This document shows positions 51,676 through 60,962 of a DNA stretch of 64,000 nucleotides, piece after piece. A program made the translations under genes and the position numbers. The stretch covers positions 41,404 to 105,403 of the forward strand of contig DATAKL010000002.1 in NCBI GenBank assembly GCA_036261625.1, read 5' to 3'. The stretch comes from JAAXKN01 sp036261625. Its GTDB lineage: Bacteria; Bacteroidota; Ignavibacteria; Ignavibacteriales; SURF-24. Each line of letters begins with the position of its first letter. Within the stretch, counting starts at the first letter, position 1. The notes beneath the pieces are model-generated. The model was given only the letters and a program-made list of their open reading frames with translations, was not told the DNA's origin and did not search any database.

Positions 51676-52263
51676 ATGAATAGATTGAACCCTGAAGTTG
51701 ATGAATTTATAAATAAAGCCAAAAAGTGGCAGAAGGAATTTGAAAAGCTAAGATCAATTGCGCTTGACTGCGGACTGAATGAAGAATTCAAGTGGATGCA
51801 TCCTTGCTACACTTTTCAGAACAGCAATATAGTTTTGATCCATGGCTTTAAGGAATATTGTGCGCTCCTGTTTTTTAAGGGAGCACTCTTAAAAGATACC
51901 GGCGGCATTTTAGTCAGGCAGTCGGAGAACGTGCAGTCGCAGCGCCAGGTGCGCTTTACAAATCTAAGCGAAATAAAGGAATTGGAAACCATCCTGAAAC
52001 ACTATATTTATGAAGCCGTTGAAGTGGAAAAAGCAGGCCTTAAGGTGGAGATGAAAAAGACGCAGGAGTATTCAGTTCCCGAAGAATTTCAGAATAAATT
52101 AGATGAGATGGCAGGACTTAAAACTGCCTTTGAAGCTCTCACGCCGGGGAGGCAGAGGGCATACCTTCTTTATTTCTCCGTGCCCAAACAATCCAAAACT
52201 CGGATGTCCCGCGTTGAAAAATCCATACCTCAGATATTGGATGGAAAGGGACTGAATGATTAG
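51676..52263 (+). CDS. YdeI/OmpD-associated family (DUF1801-like) protein
   Basis: A 195-residue cytoplasmic protein. EFKWMHPCYTFQNSNIVLIHGFKEYCALLFFKGALL, recognised as the pieces EFKWMHPCYTF and HGFKEYCALLFFKGA, is the YdeI/DUF1801 core; the C-terminal ALTPGRQRAYLLYF and VEKSIPQIL belong to the same family (OmdA-type tail). The role is unproven; names derive from resistance phenotypes in E. coli and Salmonella. TAGGAG precedes the ATG. Confidence 0.88.
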   Translation: MNRLNPEVDEFINKAKKWQKEFEKLRSIALDCGLNEEFKWMHPCYTFQNSNIVLIHGFKEYCALLFFKGALLKDTGGILVRQSENVQSQRQVRFTNLSEIKELETILKHYIYEAVEVEKAGLKVEMKKTQEYSVPEEFQNKLDEMAGLKTAFEALTPGRQRAYLLYFSVPKQSKTRMSRVEKSIPQILDGKGLND

Positions 52264-52309
52264 CGCCCGGGATACCAAACATTTTTAATGAACATAAATT
52301 GGAATAATA

Positions 52310-52621
52310 GTGATAAAAGATAAATTGAAAGTTGAAATTCAGCTTTTTGAAGCTTGCCCGAATGCAGATAAAATGAAAGCGCGTGTCCTTGAGGCAATTC
52401 AGTTCCTGGACTTTGATGTGGATTACGCCGAGACCTATGTGGAGACACCTGAAATGGCAGAGAAAGTTAAATTCCGCGGTTCACCAACCGTTCTGGTAAA
52501 TGGAATAGACTTAGAGAACCTGCCTGAACCTGAGAAGGCAAATCTGGCCTGCCGTTATTACGCTAACGGTCTGCCCTCAGTGGAAGAAATAAGCGGGTTT
52601 TTAATTCAGGCCTCAGAGTAA
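52310..52621 (+). CDS. Thioredoxin-like small protein
   Basis: A 103-residue thioredoxin-fold protein beginning at GTG (an in-frame TAA lies 13 bases upstream). VEIQLFEACPNADK replaces the CxxC by a single cysteine, followed by VKFRGSPTVLVNGIDLE with the cis-Pro loop and CRYYANGLPSVEEI. It matches the small family often found beside mercury or alkyl-organometal genes, but no such gene lies here. Probably a thiol-based redox or binding protein. 46 bases after the YdeI gene. Confidence 0.75.
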   Translation: MIKDKLKVEIQLFEACPNADKMKARVLEAIQFLDFDVDYAETYVETPEMAEKVKFRGSPTVLVNGIDLENLPEPEKANLACRYYANGLPSVEEISGFLIQASE

Positions 52622-52795
52622 ACTACGGGGATTCCCGTAATTTCCCTATAACATGGATGTAAAATAATAGCAACTGAGTGCCCGTTAACCTCAGTATTAA
52701 TAAACTATTCCCGTTTTTTTTCGAAAATAATAGGATCGAAAACTAAAAACTATTTATATAAAAACTGCTTTGAATTACAGAAAGGGGATAATGCC

Positions 52796-53203
52796 ATGGC
52801 ATTTATTAATTGGACAAATGATTACAATACAGGTTTTTCTAAGATCGATTCCCAGCATATGAAGCTCGTAGCGCTGATAAACGAGCTGCAGGAAGCTATG
52901 AAGGCCGGCAAGGCTAAAGACATACTTGCAAGAATATTAAAAGAGCTTACCGACTATACCGTTACGCACTTTTCAGCAGAAGAGAAGTTTATGGCGCAGA
53001 ATAAGTATATTTCATTTCTTACCCATAAGAAATCCCACGATGAATTTGTCGATAAGATAAAGGATTTTCAGAAGAAAGTTGAGAACGGACAAAGCTTAAT
53101 ATCAATTGATATGCTTAATTTTCTAAAGGACTGGCTTCTGAAGCACATATTAGTAAGTGATAAGCAGTATGTGCCGTTTTTCACCGAAAAAGGTTTTAAA
53201 TAG
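52796..53203 (+). CDS. Bacteriohemerythrin
   Basis: A 135-residue O2-binding di-iron protein. All ligand positions are visible: H21 (DSQHMKL), H58 and E62 (THFSAEE), H77 and H81 (THKKSH) and the C-terminal His/Asp in KHILVSDK. Likely senses, stores or delivers oxygen, fitting a microaerobic or facultative life. Independent transcription unit followed by a terminator. Confidence 0.95.
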   Translation: MAFINWTNDYNTGFSKIDSQHMKLVALINELQEAMKAGKAKDILARILKELTDYTVTHFSAEEKFMAQNKYISFLTHKKSHDEFVDKIKDFQKKVENGQSLISIDMLNFLKDWLLKHILVSDKQYVPFFTEKGFK

Positions 53204-53240
53204 ACCGGTTTTGCGCAATAAAGTCAGGACCTTAAGGAAT

Positions 53241-53278
53241 AAAAGCCTCAAATTTCAGTGGAATTCGGGGCTTTTTAT
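53241..53278. terminator. Bidirectional terminator after hemerythrin
   Basis: AAAAGCCTC pairs with GGGGCTTTT around an inner AATT/AATT stem. Serves the hemerythrin gene and the convergent kinase. Confidence 0.75.
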
Positions 53279-53318
53279 TTGGGGGAACTTCCAGTCCCTC
53301 ATTAAAATATTCTGCATT

Positions 53319-55640
53319 TTATTTAGAACTGACCAGATTGCCGTTATCGGGTATTGTAAAATAAAAGGCTGATCCTTTCCCTTGTTCTGATTCAACCCAG
53401 ATCTTTCCGCCGTGGCGCTCAACAATTTTCTTGCAGATTGCCAGACCGATTCCGGTGCCGGGATACTTGTCCATCTCGTGGAGCCTCTGGAATACCTGGA
53501 ATATTCTGTCGAAGAACTGCGGGTCTATTCCGATCCCGTTGTCTTTGACAGAAAAAAGCCACCAGCCTTCATTTTCTTCAGCACTGATACTGACTTCGGG
53601 TGTTCTTTCAGCCTGGAATTTAATGGCATTTCCTATTATGTTCTGCAGAAGCTGGTGCATCTGCACGGGATCTGCCTTTATGATGGGAAGCTTTGCCGAA
53701 CTGATCTTTGCTTTTCTTTCATTTATAAGAACCTGGAGGTCGTGTGTTACATCGCTGAAGGTTTTATTCAGATCAACCTCTTTAAATTCCTTGGCGCGTG
53801 TTGTCACTCTTGAATATTTCAGAAGGTCCTTTATAAGATTGGACATTCTATTCGAACCGTCTACAGCGTAGTGTATGAAGCCTTTTGCCTTTTCATCAAG
53901 TTCCTGTCCGTACCTTTTTTCAAGCAGTCCCATGTATCCCGAGACCATTCTTAAGGGTTCCTGAAGGTCATGCGAAGCGATATAAGCGAACTGCTCAAGC
54001 TCCTTATTGGACTTTTCAAGTTTCTCGAGTGTGCTTTCCAGTTCCATCTGGGCTGTTTTTCTTTCTGTTATATCCATTTCTATTCCTTCACGTTTTAAGA
54101 GTCTGCCGTTTTTATCAAAAATGACTCTTGTAATTATATGGACATATTTTACCCTGCCCTCCGGGAACAAAATACGAAACACCGTTTCAACTCTTTCGCC
54201 TCCGGGCAGCTGGCTATAAAGTACTTTTTTTAATTCATCGAGATCATCCGGATGGACATGTTTCCAAACTTCTTCTACATTTGGCAGGGGCTTATTCTTA
54301 TCGAGCTCCCAGATATTGTACATCTCATCCGACCATTCCATTCTGCCGCCGTTCTTAAAATCAATAGAATACCTGCCCAGGCTGGCAAGTTTCTGTGCTT
54401 CAAGAAGTTTTGTCTCGCTTTCCTGAAGTTTTGACAGAGTATTTTCCAGCTTTACCTGCTGAATTTTTAATTCCGTTATATCAGCTACTGCGCCGACCCT
54501 TTTAATGAGCTGTCCGGCATCGTTATAAACCGGCCTGGCGATGTACTTAATAAATTTTATTTTATTTCCTGGAAGCAGCAGCCGGGCCTCAAAACTGGTT
54601 GTGGTATTGTTATTCACCCCTTCCATTATTTTTTCAGTAACCCGGGACCTGTCTTCCGGGTGGAATGAGGAAAGAATTTTATCCATGTGAGGTGCTTCTT
54701 TAGCTGGCTCAAATTCAAAAATATGATAGGCTTCTTCCGTCCATATACGTTTTCCTGAAATTAAATCAAGCTCCCAGCTCCCCACATGTGCAAGTCTTTG
54801 TGCCTCAAGCAGTCTTGACTCACTTCCCTGAATTTCGTTATATGCTTCTTCAAGTTTCAGTGCCTGGAGTTTTCTTTGAGTTATGTCCATTGAAATACCG
54901 AATGCCCCAACCTGATTTCCATAATTATCAAAGACGGGGTCACGCCTTGTGTGAAGGTATTTAATTTCGCCATTACCTGTTACAATTCTGTAATCAAGTT
55001 CAATAGAGGTCCTCTCCTCAAAAGACTTTCTGATTTTTCCTGTTACGAGCTCATAATCCTCAGGATGAATGCTGTTCAGAATATCGTCATAAGTTACAAC
55101 CTTTGTATTTGGATCCCAGCCGAATATTCTGTATAACTCCTCTGAGCATTCGAGTGTATTTTCTGTATAACTAAGTGTATAGCTTCCGATGTGAGCAACC
55201 CTTTGAGCTTCAACAAGCTTTATCCGGCTGTCCCTCAGACCTTCTGCAAGAAGCCGGAAGCCTTCCTCGCTTTTGCGCAATTCCTCTTCAGATTTTAACA
55301 TGCTTTTATGTACGTTGGAGCGCTGGATCTGTACCCAGGCAACTATCCACATCACAAGAGTAATAAACGCCCTGTTTATTAAAGAAATCTCTGGTGTGAT
55401 ATTACCGGGAAGTTTAATAAAAAAACCTGACCAGATCAGGATAGTTATCACGGAGGAAATAAGGTAAATACGGCTTTTACTGATCGTCTTGTATGGAACT
55501 ATCGAGATCGGGACCATATATAAGATCCAGCTTGCAAATACACGTGGTGTAAGTGCATCAAGAACAAAAATGAGTGCAACAGCAATAAAGCTGAAAGCAG
55601 TCTTTTGCCGGAAGTTTTCTGTGTTAAAGTAACTACTCAT
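53319..55640 (-). CDS. Membrane sensor histidine kinase with three PAS domains
   Basis: A 773-residue kinase starting at the ATG at 55640 (MSSYFNTENFRQ). Upstream in-frame codons have no ribosome site. Four membrane helices fill residues about 14-105, ending IVAWVQIQRSN. Three PAS domains follow, each with an AQRVAHIGSY- or AQRLAHVGSW-like opening, then HisKA (FAYIASHDLQEPLRMVSGY) and HATPase (NIIGNAIKF, DNGIGIDPQF, GTGIGLAICKK). The repeated PAS openings imply internal duplication. Divergent from the kinase at 55916. Confidence 0.85.
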   Translation of the reverse strand: MSSYFNTENFRQKTAFSFIAVALIFVLDALTPRVFASWILYMVPISIVPYKTISKSRIYLISSVITILIWSGFFIKLPGNITPEISLINRAFITLVMWIVAWVQIQRSNVHKSMLKSEEELRKSEEGFRLLAEGLRDSRIKLVEAQRVAHIGSYTLSYTENTLECSEELYRIFGWDPNTKVVTYDDILNSIHPEDYELVTGKIRKSFEERTSIELDYRIVTGNGEIKYLHTRRDPVFDNYGNQVGAFGISMDITQRKLQALKLEEAYNEIQGSESRLLEAQRLAHVGSWELDLISGKRIWTEEAYHIFEFEPAKEAPHMDKILSSFHPEDRSRVTEKIMEGVNNNTTTSFEARLLLPGNKIKFIKYIARPVYNDAGQLIKRVGAVADITELKIQQVKLENTLSKLQESETKLLEAQKLASLGRYSIDFKNGGRMEWSDEMYNIWELDKNKPLPNVEEVWKHVHPDDLDELKKVLYSQLPGGERVETVFRILFPEGRVKYVHIITRVIFDKNGRLLKREGIEMDITERKTAQMELESTLEKLEKSNKELEQFAYIASHDLQEPLRMVSGYMGLLEKRYGQELDEKAKGFIHYAVDGSNRMSNLIKDLLKYSRVTTRAKEFKEVDLNKTFSDVTHDLQVLINERKAKISSAKLPIIKADPVQMHQLLQNIIGNAIKFQAERTPEVSISAEENEGWWLFSVKDNGIGIDPQFFDRIFQVFQRLHEMDKYPGTGIGLAICKKIVERHGGKIWVESEQGKGSAFYFTIPDNGNLVSSK

Positions 55641-55915
55641 TAACTTAAAAATCTTTACATCCTTATTTAATATTTTGCCGGAAAGTAAATAATAAGGAAA
55701 AACTGAGGGAAATAACAGACCAAATGTCTTATCACGAAAACTTACCGGCGTATGGAAAGGAATTAAAGTCAAGAAGAAATCAGCAAACTATTACAGGCTA
55801 ATGATAATTAAAGATTCTGACGGGGGACTAAGATTTGCCTCATATAGCGAGAAGTAAATCCTTAGTTTTAATATTTAAGCCGTGATCAAAATATATGAGC
55901 CGGTAATTTATTTTT

Positions 55916-58327
55916 ATGAAAGATAAGAATCAGATGAATGAGGGAAAATTTTCTTCTTCTTCTTTGGATCAGAAGCAGGTGCAAGCTTATGAGCAATTCT
56001 ATAAGGTTCTGGACAGTCTGATCAATCCCTTTCTTATCCTTGATCAAGCAGGGGATAATACGGGAAATACAGCAGATTTCACAGTCGAGTTTGCCAATAA
56101 GGCCGCTGCAGGGTGGATAAACCTGCCCGGCAAAGAGGCCTCCGGACTGCCGTTATCAGAGATTTTTCCCAAAGATGACAATGAAAAACTCTTCAAAATG
56201 CTTGCCCGTGCTGCAGGAGACGGAAAACCGTACAGGTCAAAAGTTCCTGTGCTGAAGAAAAACCGCGGGAACAGTAAGCTAAGTAAACTGATTGACCTTT
56301 CTCTTTCCAATATGAACGGCAGTCTGTGCTTAAACTGGAAAGAAATGCCTTCTGAAACAAATACCCGCCGTTCGAAAAGAACCAACGAGAAATCTTTGCC
56401 GCAAAGGATTGCTGAACCTGCGGAAGACAATTTAAGAAACAGACAGATCGGGCTTACTCTTGAAAGAACCCATAAGATGCTTGAGAGTACAATGGACAAT
56501 TTTCCCACGGTAATTGCTTTTAAGGACAAAGAGGGAAGATTCATGAACGTAAATCATGCACTCGAAAAGGCCCTGAAAATGAAAAGAGAGGATATCATAG
56601 GGCTTAGGGATCATGACCTGTTTCCTAAAGAAATGGCCGATAAATTCAGGCAGCTTGACCTTGAAGTAATGAATTCGGGTAAGCCGCTGGAGCGGGAGGA
56701 AATGACAAAGCTTCACGACGGAAATGTAATTTATCACCTGGATATAAGCTTTCCTCTGATTGATCCTGAAGGTGAAATTTACGGTGTGGGGCACATTTCG
56801 CATGAGATAACCGAATTTAAAAAGGTAGAAGAAGCTTTGAGGCAAAGTGAAGAGCGATTCTTTAAGGCATTTATTAACAGTCCCTATGCAATGACAATAA
56901 CTAAGCTTCCCAAGGGCGTATGGACAGATGTTAACGAGAGCTTCATAAGGCTGACCGGCTACAGCCGGGAGGAACTGCTGGGACATACTTCAGCAGATTT
57001 CAATATGGTGATTGAAAAGAATCCTCAGGAACGCGCCCGGATCATTAAATCTATAGCAGAAACCGGCAGTGTTTCGGATGCAGAAGTAAGTATAAAAACT
57101 AAAACCGGGGAACTCCGACAGGTGGTCTTATCTGCAGTAATGACGAAACTAAATAATGAAGACTATGTGATTACACAGCATGTGGATATTACAGAACGTA
57201 AAAGGGCTGAAGAAGCATTGAAGGAAAGCAGGGAGAGACTGCTTGATGCACAGGAGCTTGCGCATATCGGAAGTTTTACCTTTGATACTGAAACAAAAAC
57301 ATATGAATGGACAGATGAGCTGTTTCATATTTATGGACTTGACCCAGGGAAGGGGAATCCAACATATGAGGAAATAACTTCTTTGATTCATCCGGATGAC
57401 AGGGAATACATTATGAGCGCTCTTAAGAATGCTGCTGAGGGCAAAGAAGATAAAATTGAGATGGAATACCGGGTTGTAAGACCCGATGGACAGCTGAAAT
57501 ATATTAAATATGCCGGGAGGCCTTCATTTGATAAAAATGCAAAACTTACAAAGCGTTTCGGTGCAGTCCTGGACATTACAGAAATGAAGAAAACCCAGCT
57601 GCAGCTTGAGCGTACAATTGCGGAACTTGAGCGTTCAAACAGGGACCTCGAGCGCTTTGCATATGCAGCCAGCCACGATCTTCAGGAGCCGATCAGAATG
57701 ATGGGCAGTTATGCTCATCTTCTGATGAAACGCTATAAAGGGAGTCTGAGTCCTAAGGCCGACAGGTATTTAACTTTCATGTTTGAAGGTGCCTTAAGGC
57801 TGCAGCTGCTTATAAGAGATCTGCTGAATTATGCACGCCTCAGGGCCGATATAATGTCTTTTTCAAGGGTGAACCTGAATACGGTTTTAACTGCAGTTCT
57901 TGATGACCTGAAAAAGTCAGTTAGTGAAACAGGTGCTGTAGTGGAATATGGGGAATTGCCGGAAATTGCTGCCGACCGAAGCCAGATAAAACAGCTTTTT
58001 GCAAATCTGTTAAGTAATGCAATAAATTTTAGAAAAAAAGATACTGTCCCGGAAATTAAGATTTCTGCAGAAGACAGGGGAACGGAATGGCTTTTTTCAG
58101 TGGAGGATAATGGCATTGGAATAGAGCCTGAATTTGCTAAATTAATTTTTAATGTATTTCAAAGAGCAAACGACCGTGAGGAATATCCGGGAGTGGGTAT
58201 CGGTCTGGCAATCTGCAAAAGAATAGTTGAGCGCCATGAAGGCAGTATCTGGGTGGAATCTGAGGCCGGCAAAGGATCCAGGTTTCATTTCACAATTCCA
58301 AAGAAAGTGAGTACAGTATTAAAGTGA
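55916..58327 (+). CDS. Soluble PAS sensor histidine kinase
   Basis: An 803-residue kinase without membrane helix. It has about four PAS-like domains (residues 25-130; 185-300 FPTVIAFKDKEGRFMNVNHA; 315-430 SPYAMTITKL; 440-560 AHIGSFTFDTETKTYEW), HisKA (FAYAASHDLQEPIRMMGSY), and HATPase (NLLSNAINF, DNGIGIEPEF, GVGIGLAICKR). Its stop overlaps the next gene's start (GTGA), so kinase and receiver are translationally coupled and very likely partners. Input unknown. Confidence 0.9.
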   Translation: MKDKNQMNEGKFSSSSLDQKQVQAYEQFYKVLDSLINPFLILDQAGDNTGNTADFTVEFANKAAAGWINLPGKEASGLPLSEIFPKDDNEKLFKMLARAAGDGKPYRSKVPVLKKNRGNSKLSKLIDLSLSNMNGSLCLNWKEMPSETNTRRSKRTNEKSLPQRIAEPAEDNLRNRQIGLTLERTHKMLESTMDNFPTVIAFKDKEGRFMNVNHALEKALKMKREDIIGLRDHDLFPKEMADKFRQLDLEVMNSGKPLEREEMTKLHDGNVIYHLDISFPLIDPEGEIYGVGHISHEITEFKKVEEALRQSEERFFKAFINSPYAMTITKLPKGVWTDVNESFIRLTGYSREELLGHTSADFNMVIEKNPQERARIIKSIAETGSVSDAEVSIKTKTGELRQVVLSAVMTKLNNEDYVITQHVDITERKRAEEALKESRERLLDAQELAHIGSFTFDTETKTYEWTDELFHIYGLDPGKGNPTYEEITSLIHPDDREYIMSALKNAAEGKEDKIEMEYRVVRPDGQLKYIKYAGRPSFDKNAKLTKRFGAVLDITEMKKTQLQLERTIAELERSNRDLERFAYAASHDLQEPIRMMGSYAHLLMKRYKGSLSPKADRYLTFMFEGALRLQLLIRDLLNYARLRADIMSFSRVNLNTVLTAVLDDLKKSVSETGAVVEYGELPEIAADRSQIKQLFANLLSNAINFRKKDTVPEIKISAEDRGTEWLFSVEDNGIGIEPEFAKLIFNVFQRANDREEYPGVGIGLAICKRIVERHEGSIWVESEAGKGSRFHFTIPKKVSTVLK

Positions 58328-58788
58328 AAAAAACAAATGACGGCGAACCATGGGAGATAGTTCTTGTTGAGGATAATCCGGGTGATATAGGTCTTGTTGA
58401 GGAGGCGCTGACAGACAGCGGAATAAGTTTTAACCTGAAAGCCATTACAAACGGGCGTGAAGCCGTGGAATATCTGAAAAGGGAAAACGGCAGGGGATAC
58501 CTGAACCCGCCTGACCTGATTATACTCGACCTGAATCTGCCTATACTGGGGGGACTAGATGTATTAAGAGAAATAAAGGGTGATGAAAAGCTGGAGCCGA
58601 TTCCGGTTGTGATTCTTACTACATCGGAAGCCGAAAGGGATATTTTTAACAGCTACAAGCTGAAAGCCAACTCCTATATTACCAAGCCGGTTGATTTTGA
58701 TGAGTTTGTCGATATTATAAACAACATAAAGAATTACTGGCTTTCAATCGTAAAGCTTCCGCCAAAAAAATATCTTGTCGGCAGCTAG
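58324..58788 (+). CDS. Single-domain response regulator coupled to the upstream kinase
   Basis: A 154-residue receiver starting with GTG inside the kinase stop (4-base overlap). Acidic pocket in VLVEDNPGD, phosphorylated D69 in DLIILDLNLP, VILTTSEAE, and Lys in YITKPVDFDEF. No output domain; acts through protein contact. Its relative at 43034 has the same layout beside a similar kinase. Confidence 0.93.
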   Translation: MKKTNDGEPWEIVLVEDNPGDIGLVEEALTDSGISFNLKAITNGREAVEYLKRENGRGYLNPPDLIILDLNLPILGGLDVLREIKGDEKLEPIPVVILTTSEAERDIFNSYKLKANSYITKPVDFDEFVDIINNIKNYWLSIVKLPPKKYLVGS

Positions 58789-58844
58789 AATTAGTTATTA
58801 GGGGATCATTTTAAGAGTGTAGTAGGGAAAAAGAAAAGCCACTT

Positions 58845-58861
58845 AAGTGAGAGGCTTTTTT
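58845..58861 (+). terminator. Weak hairpin with T-run after the receiver gene
   Basis: AAGCC... AGGCTTTTTTT around a CACTTAAGTG palindrome. Directly followed by a tRNA-like 3' fragment on the opposite strand (58863-58896). Confidence 0.45.
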
Positions 58862-59003
58862 TGTGCCCAGATTGGTTTGAACCATCAGCCCTCCATAAAA
58901 ATCATGTATTATATCCTGCCCGGAGAGCTTTTGTAATGAAATCGTAAAATTTATAAGAATTCCAGTTGAAATTGAGTTCATTTTTAATTTGAATATAATA
59001 AAA

Positions 59004-59480
59004 ATGGGACAAAATAACATGCCTCCGAAATGGGAATCGACAGATAAAAATCCTGCTTTGAAGGAAATGAGCATTCTCCTTGGAGATTGGGAAATTTCGG
59101 GCCGGCACCGTCTTATTCCTAATCCGATTAGCGGCAGGATTAGTTTCAGCTGGTTTAACGGGGAATCATTTTTAATAATGCGGACAGATTTCAACCAGTC
59201 GGGTCCCCCGAACAGCACAGCTGTGATTGGAAGCGATGATTCAGCTGAAAAATTATCCGTGTTTTATTTTGATGAAAGAGGTGTTTCAAGAATATATGAT
59301 TTGAAATTTAAGGACGGCATCTGGGAAATGTGGAGAAACTTTCCGGGTTTTTCTCAAAGATACAAAGGCAGAGTAAAGGACAATGGAAATATCATTGAAG
59401 GAGTCTGGGAGATATCCGAAGATGACATCAACTGGAATAAAGATTTGGAAATAACATACACAAGAATAAACGAAAGATAA
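59004..59480 (+). CDS. Conserved lipocalin-like protein (DUF1579-like)
   Basis: A 158-residue soluble protein. The pattern LGDWEISGRHRLIP, ISFSWFNGESFLIMR, VIGSDD, FYFDERGVSRIYDL and GVWEISEDDINWNKD repeats the beta barrel arrangement of DUF1579-type proteins. No catalytic residues can be assigned. The start is taken at ATG 59004; ATG 59019 is possible, and TTG 58989 less likely. Four bases before the DoxX gene, so co-transcribed. Confidence 0.7.
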   Translation: MGQNNMPPKWESTDKNPALKEMSILLGDWEISGRHRLIPNPISGRISFSWFNGESFLIMRTDFNQSGPPNSTAVIGSDDSAEKLSVFYFDERGVSRIYDLKFKDGIWEMWRNFPGFSQRYKGRVKDNGNIIEGVWEISEDDINWNKDLEITYTRINER

Positions 59481-59484
59481 GGCC

Positions 59485-59886
59485 ATGCAGAACTATAATA
59501 TATATCAAAACTCAGCTTTATTGATTCTTAGAATAATTACTGCGGCAATATTTTATGTTGCTGGTTATTTTAAGTTCCCGTTCTGGTCGAATGCTCCGGA
59601 AGGGATATCCTCATTTATGTTATTTGTAACGAGGCTGCTTTCCATTGCTGAACCACTTGGCGCAACTGCTGTGCTGTTGGGATTTTTAACAAGATGGGCC
59701 TCAGCAGGACTCACGATAATTTTAATAGGTGCAATTATCGTAACAAAATATGTGTATGGTATGGGCTTTGTAACGCCGACCTCGCCAGGATGGGACTTCC
59801 CGCTCTCAGTGCTTGGAGGATGCTTGGTACTAATTGCTTTTGGTGCCGGTAGATTTTCAATTGATGAAAGAAAAAAAACTGATTAG
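59485..59886 (+). CDS. DoxX family membrane protein
   Basis: A 133-residue integral membrane protein with four helices, LILRIITAAIFYVAGYFKF (split LILRIITAAIF and YVAGYFKF), AEPLGATAVLLGFLTRWAS and a C-terminal pair. This matches DoxX, associated with quinone or thiosulfate redox and detoxification in other bacteria. Follows the lipocalin-like gene closely. Confidence 0.85.
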   Translation: MQNYNIYQNSALLILRIITAAIFYVAGYFKFPFWSNAPEGISSFMLFVTRLLSIAEPLGATAVLLGFLTRWASAGLTIILIGAIIVTKYVYGMGFVTPTSPGWDFPLSVLGGCLVLIAFGAGRFSIDERKKTD

Positions 59887-60026
59887 GGTAATTCACAACC
59901 TATGGATGAACGCCCGTCAGTCAGTAAACTGCTGATTCCATTACTGTTCAAAAAGAATCGAAAAATAGTTATATTCGTGCAGCCCGGAAACAGTTAAAAA
60001 TGAATAGTCAAGAATTACCTTGAGGA

Positions 60027-60767
60027 ATGCAGTTGAAAGAAAACAAATATGATGATAATGACTTCTTTAGTCATTATAGCAAGATGCCTCGTTCAGTTGG
60101 CGGCCTCCTGTCTGCAGGTGAATGGCATGAATTTCAAAAATTATTACCAGATATGAAAGGTAAATCGGTCCTGGATTTAGGGTGCGGCTATGGTTGGCAC
60201 TGCAGATATGCTGCTGAACTTGGAGCTCAATCTGTTGTTGGAATAGACCTTTCAGAAAAGATGTTGAAGGTAGCCCGGGACCGTACAAATGATGAACGAA
60301 TTACTTATATGAGAGGAGCAATTGAAGATATTAACTTTGAGAAAGAAAGCTTTGATCTTATAATCAGTTCATTGGCATTTCATTATATAAAATCATTCGA
60401 ACAAATATGTGTGAAATTATCTGAGGTATTAAAATACAAGGGCAACCTGGTGTTTTCTGTTGAACATCCGGTTTTTACGGCCTTTGGAAATCAGGACTGG
60501 ATATATGATGAGAAAGGGAATAAAATTCACTGGCCTGTAGATAATTATTTTATTGAAGGCAGCAGGGAAGCTGTTTTTCTCGGTCACAGAATTATCAAAT
60601 ATCACAGAACATTAACAACATACATTAATTCCCTGATCAATAATGGATTTATTATCAACAAAATAATTGAGCCGCTGCCATCAAAGGAAATGCTGGAGAA
60701 GAATGAATCTATGCGGGAGGAATTCCGCCGTCCCATGATGCTCATAATTTCTGCATATAAAAATTAA
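60027..60767 (+). CDS. Class I SAM-dependent methyltransferase
   Basis: A 246-residue methyltransferase of the Methyltransf_11 type: VLDLGCGYGWHCRYAAE binds SAM, VVGIDLSEKML the ribose, and IISSLAFHYI ends the core. The C-terminal third (VFSVEHPVFTAFG, LGHRIIKYHRTLTTY) makes a substrate lid as in tellurite-resistance/UbiE-like relatives; substrate unknown. TTGAGGA ahead of the ATG. Confidence 0.88.
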   Translation: MQLKENKYDDNDFFSHYSKMPRSVGGLLSAGEWHEFQKLLPDMKGKSVLDLGCGYGWHCRYAAELGAQSVVGIDLSEKMLKVARDRTNDERITYMRGAIEDINFEKESFDLIISSLAFHYIKSFEQICVKLSEVLKYKGNLVFSVEHPVFTAFGNQDWIYDEKGNKIHWPVDNYFIEGSREAVFLGHRIIKYHRTLTTYINSLINNGFIINKIIEPLPSKEMLEKNESMREEFRRPMMLIISAYKN

Positions 60768-60962
60768 GTTATAACAGAAAAATAAATTAAGTTACACCAG
60801 AATTAAATCCATTAATTATTTTATTCGTGCCATTCTTCAAAATGATTCGAAAAACAGTAATATTTTTTTTAAAATTATTTTCCGGGGAAGACTGGTTTTT
60901 TTACTGTTTATGTAAGCGGAAAATAATTAATTTACTGCATTCTAAAATAAGGAAACAGAAAA

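Noticed and set aside
58811..59218. 135-codon minus-strand frame
   Set aside because: Overlaps the lipocalin-like gene on the other strand; no motif.
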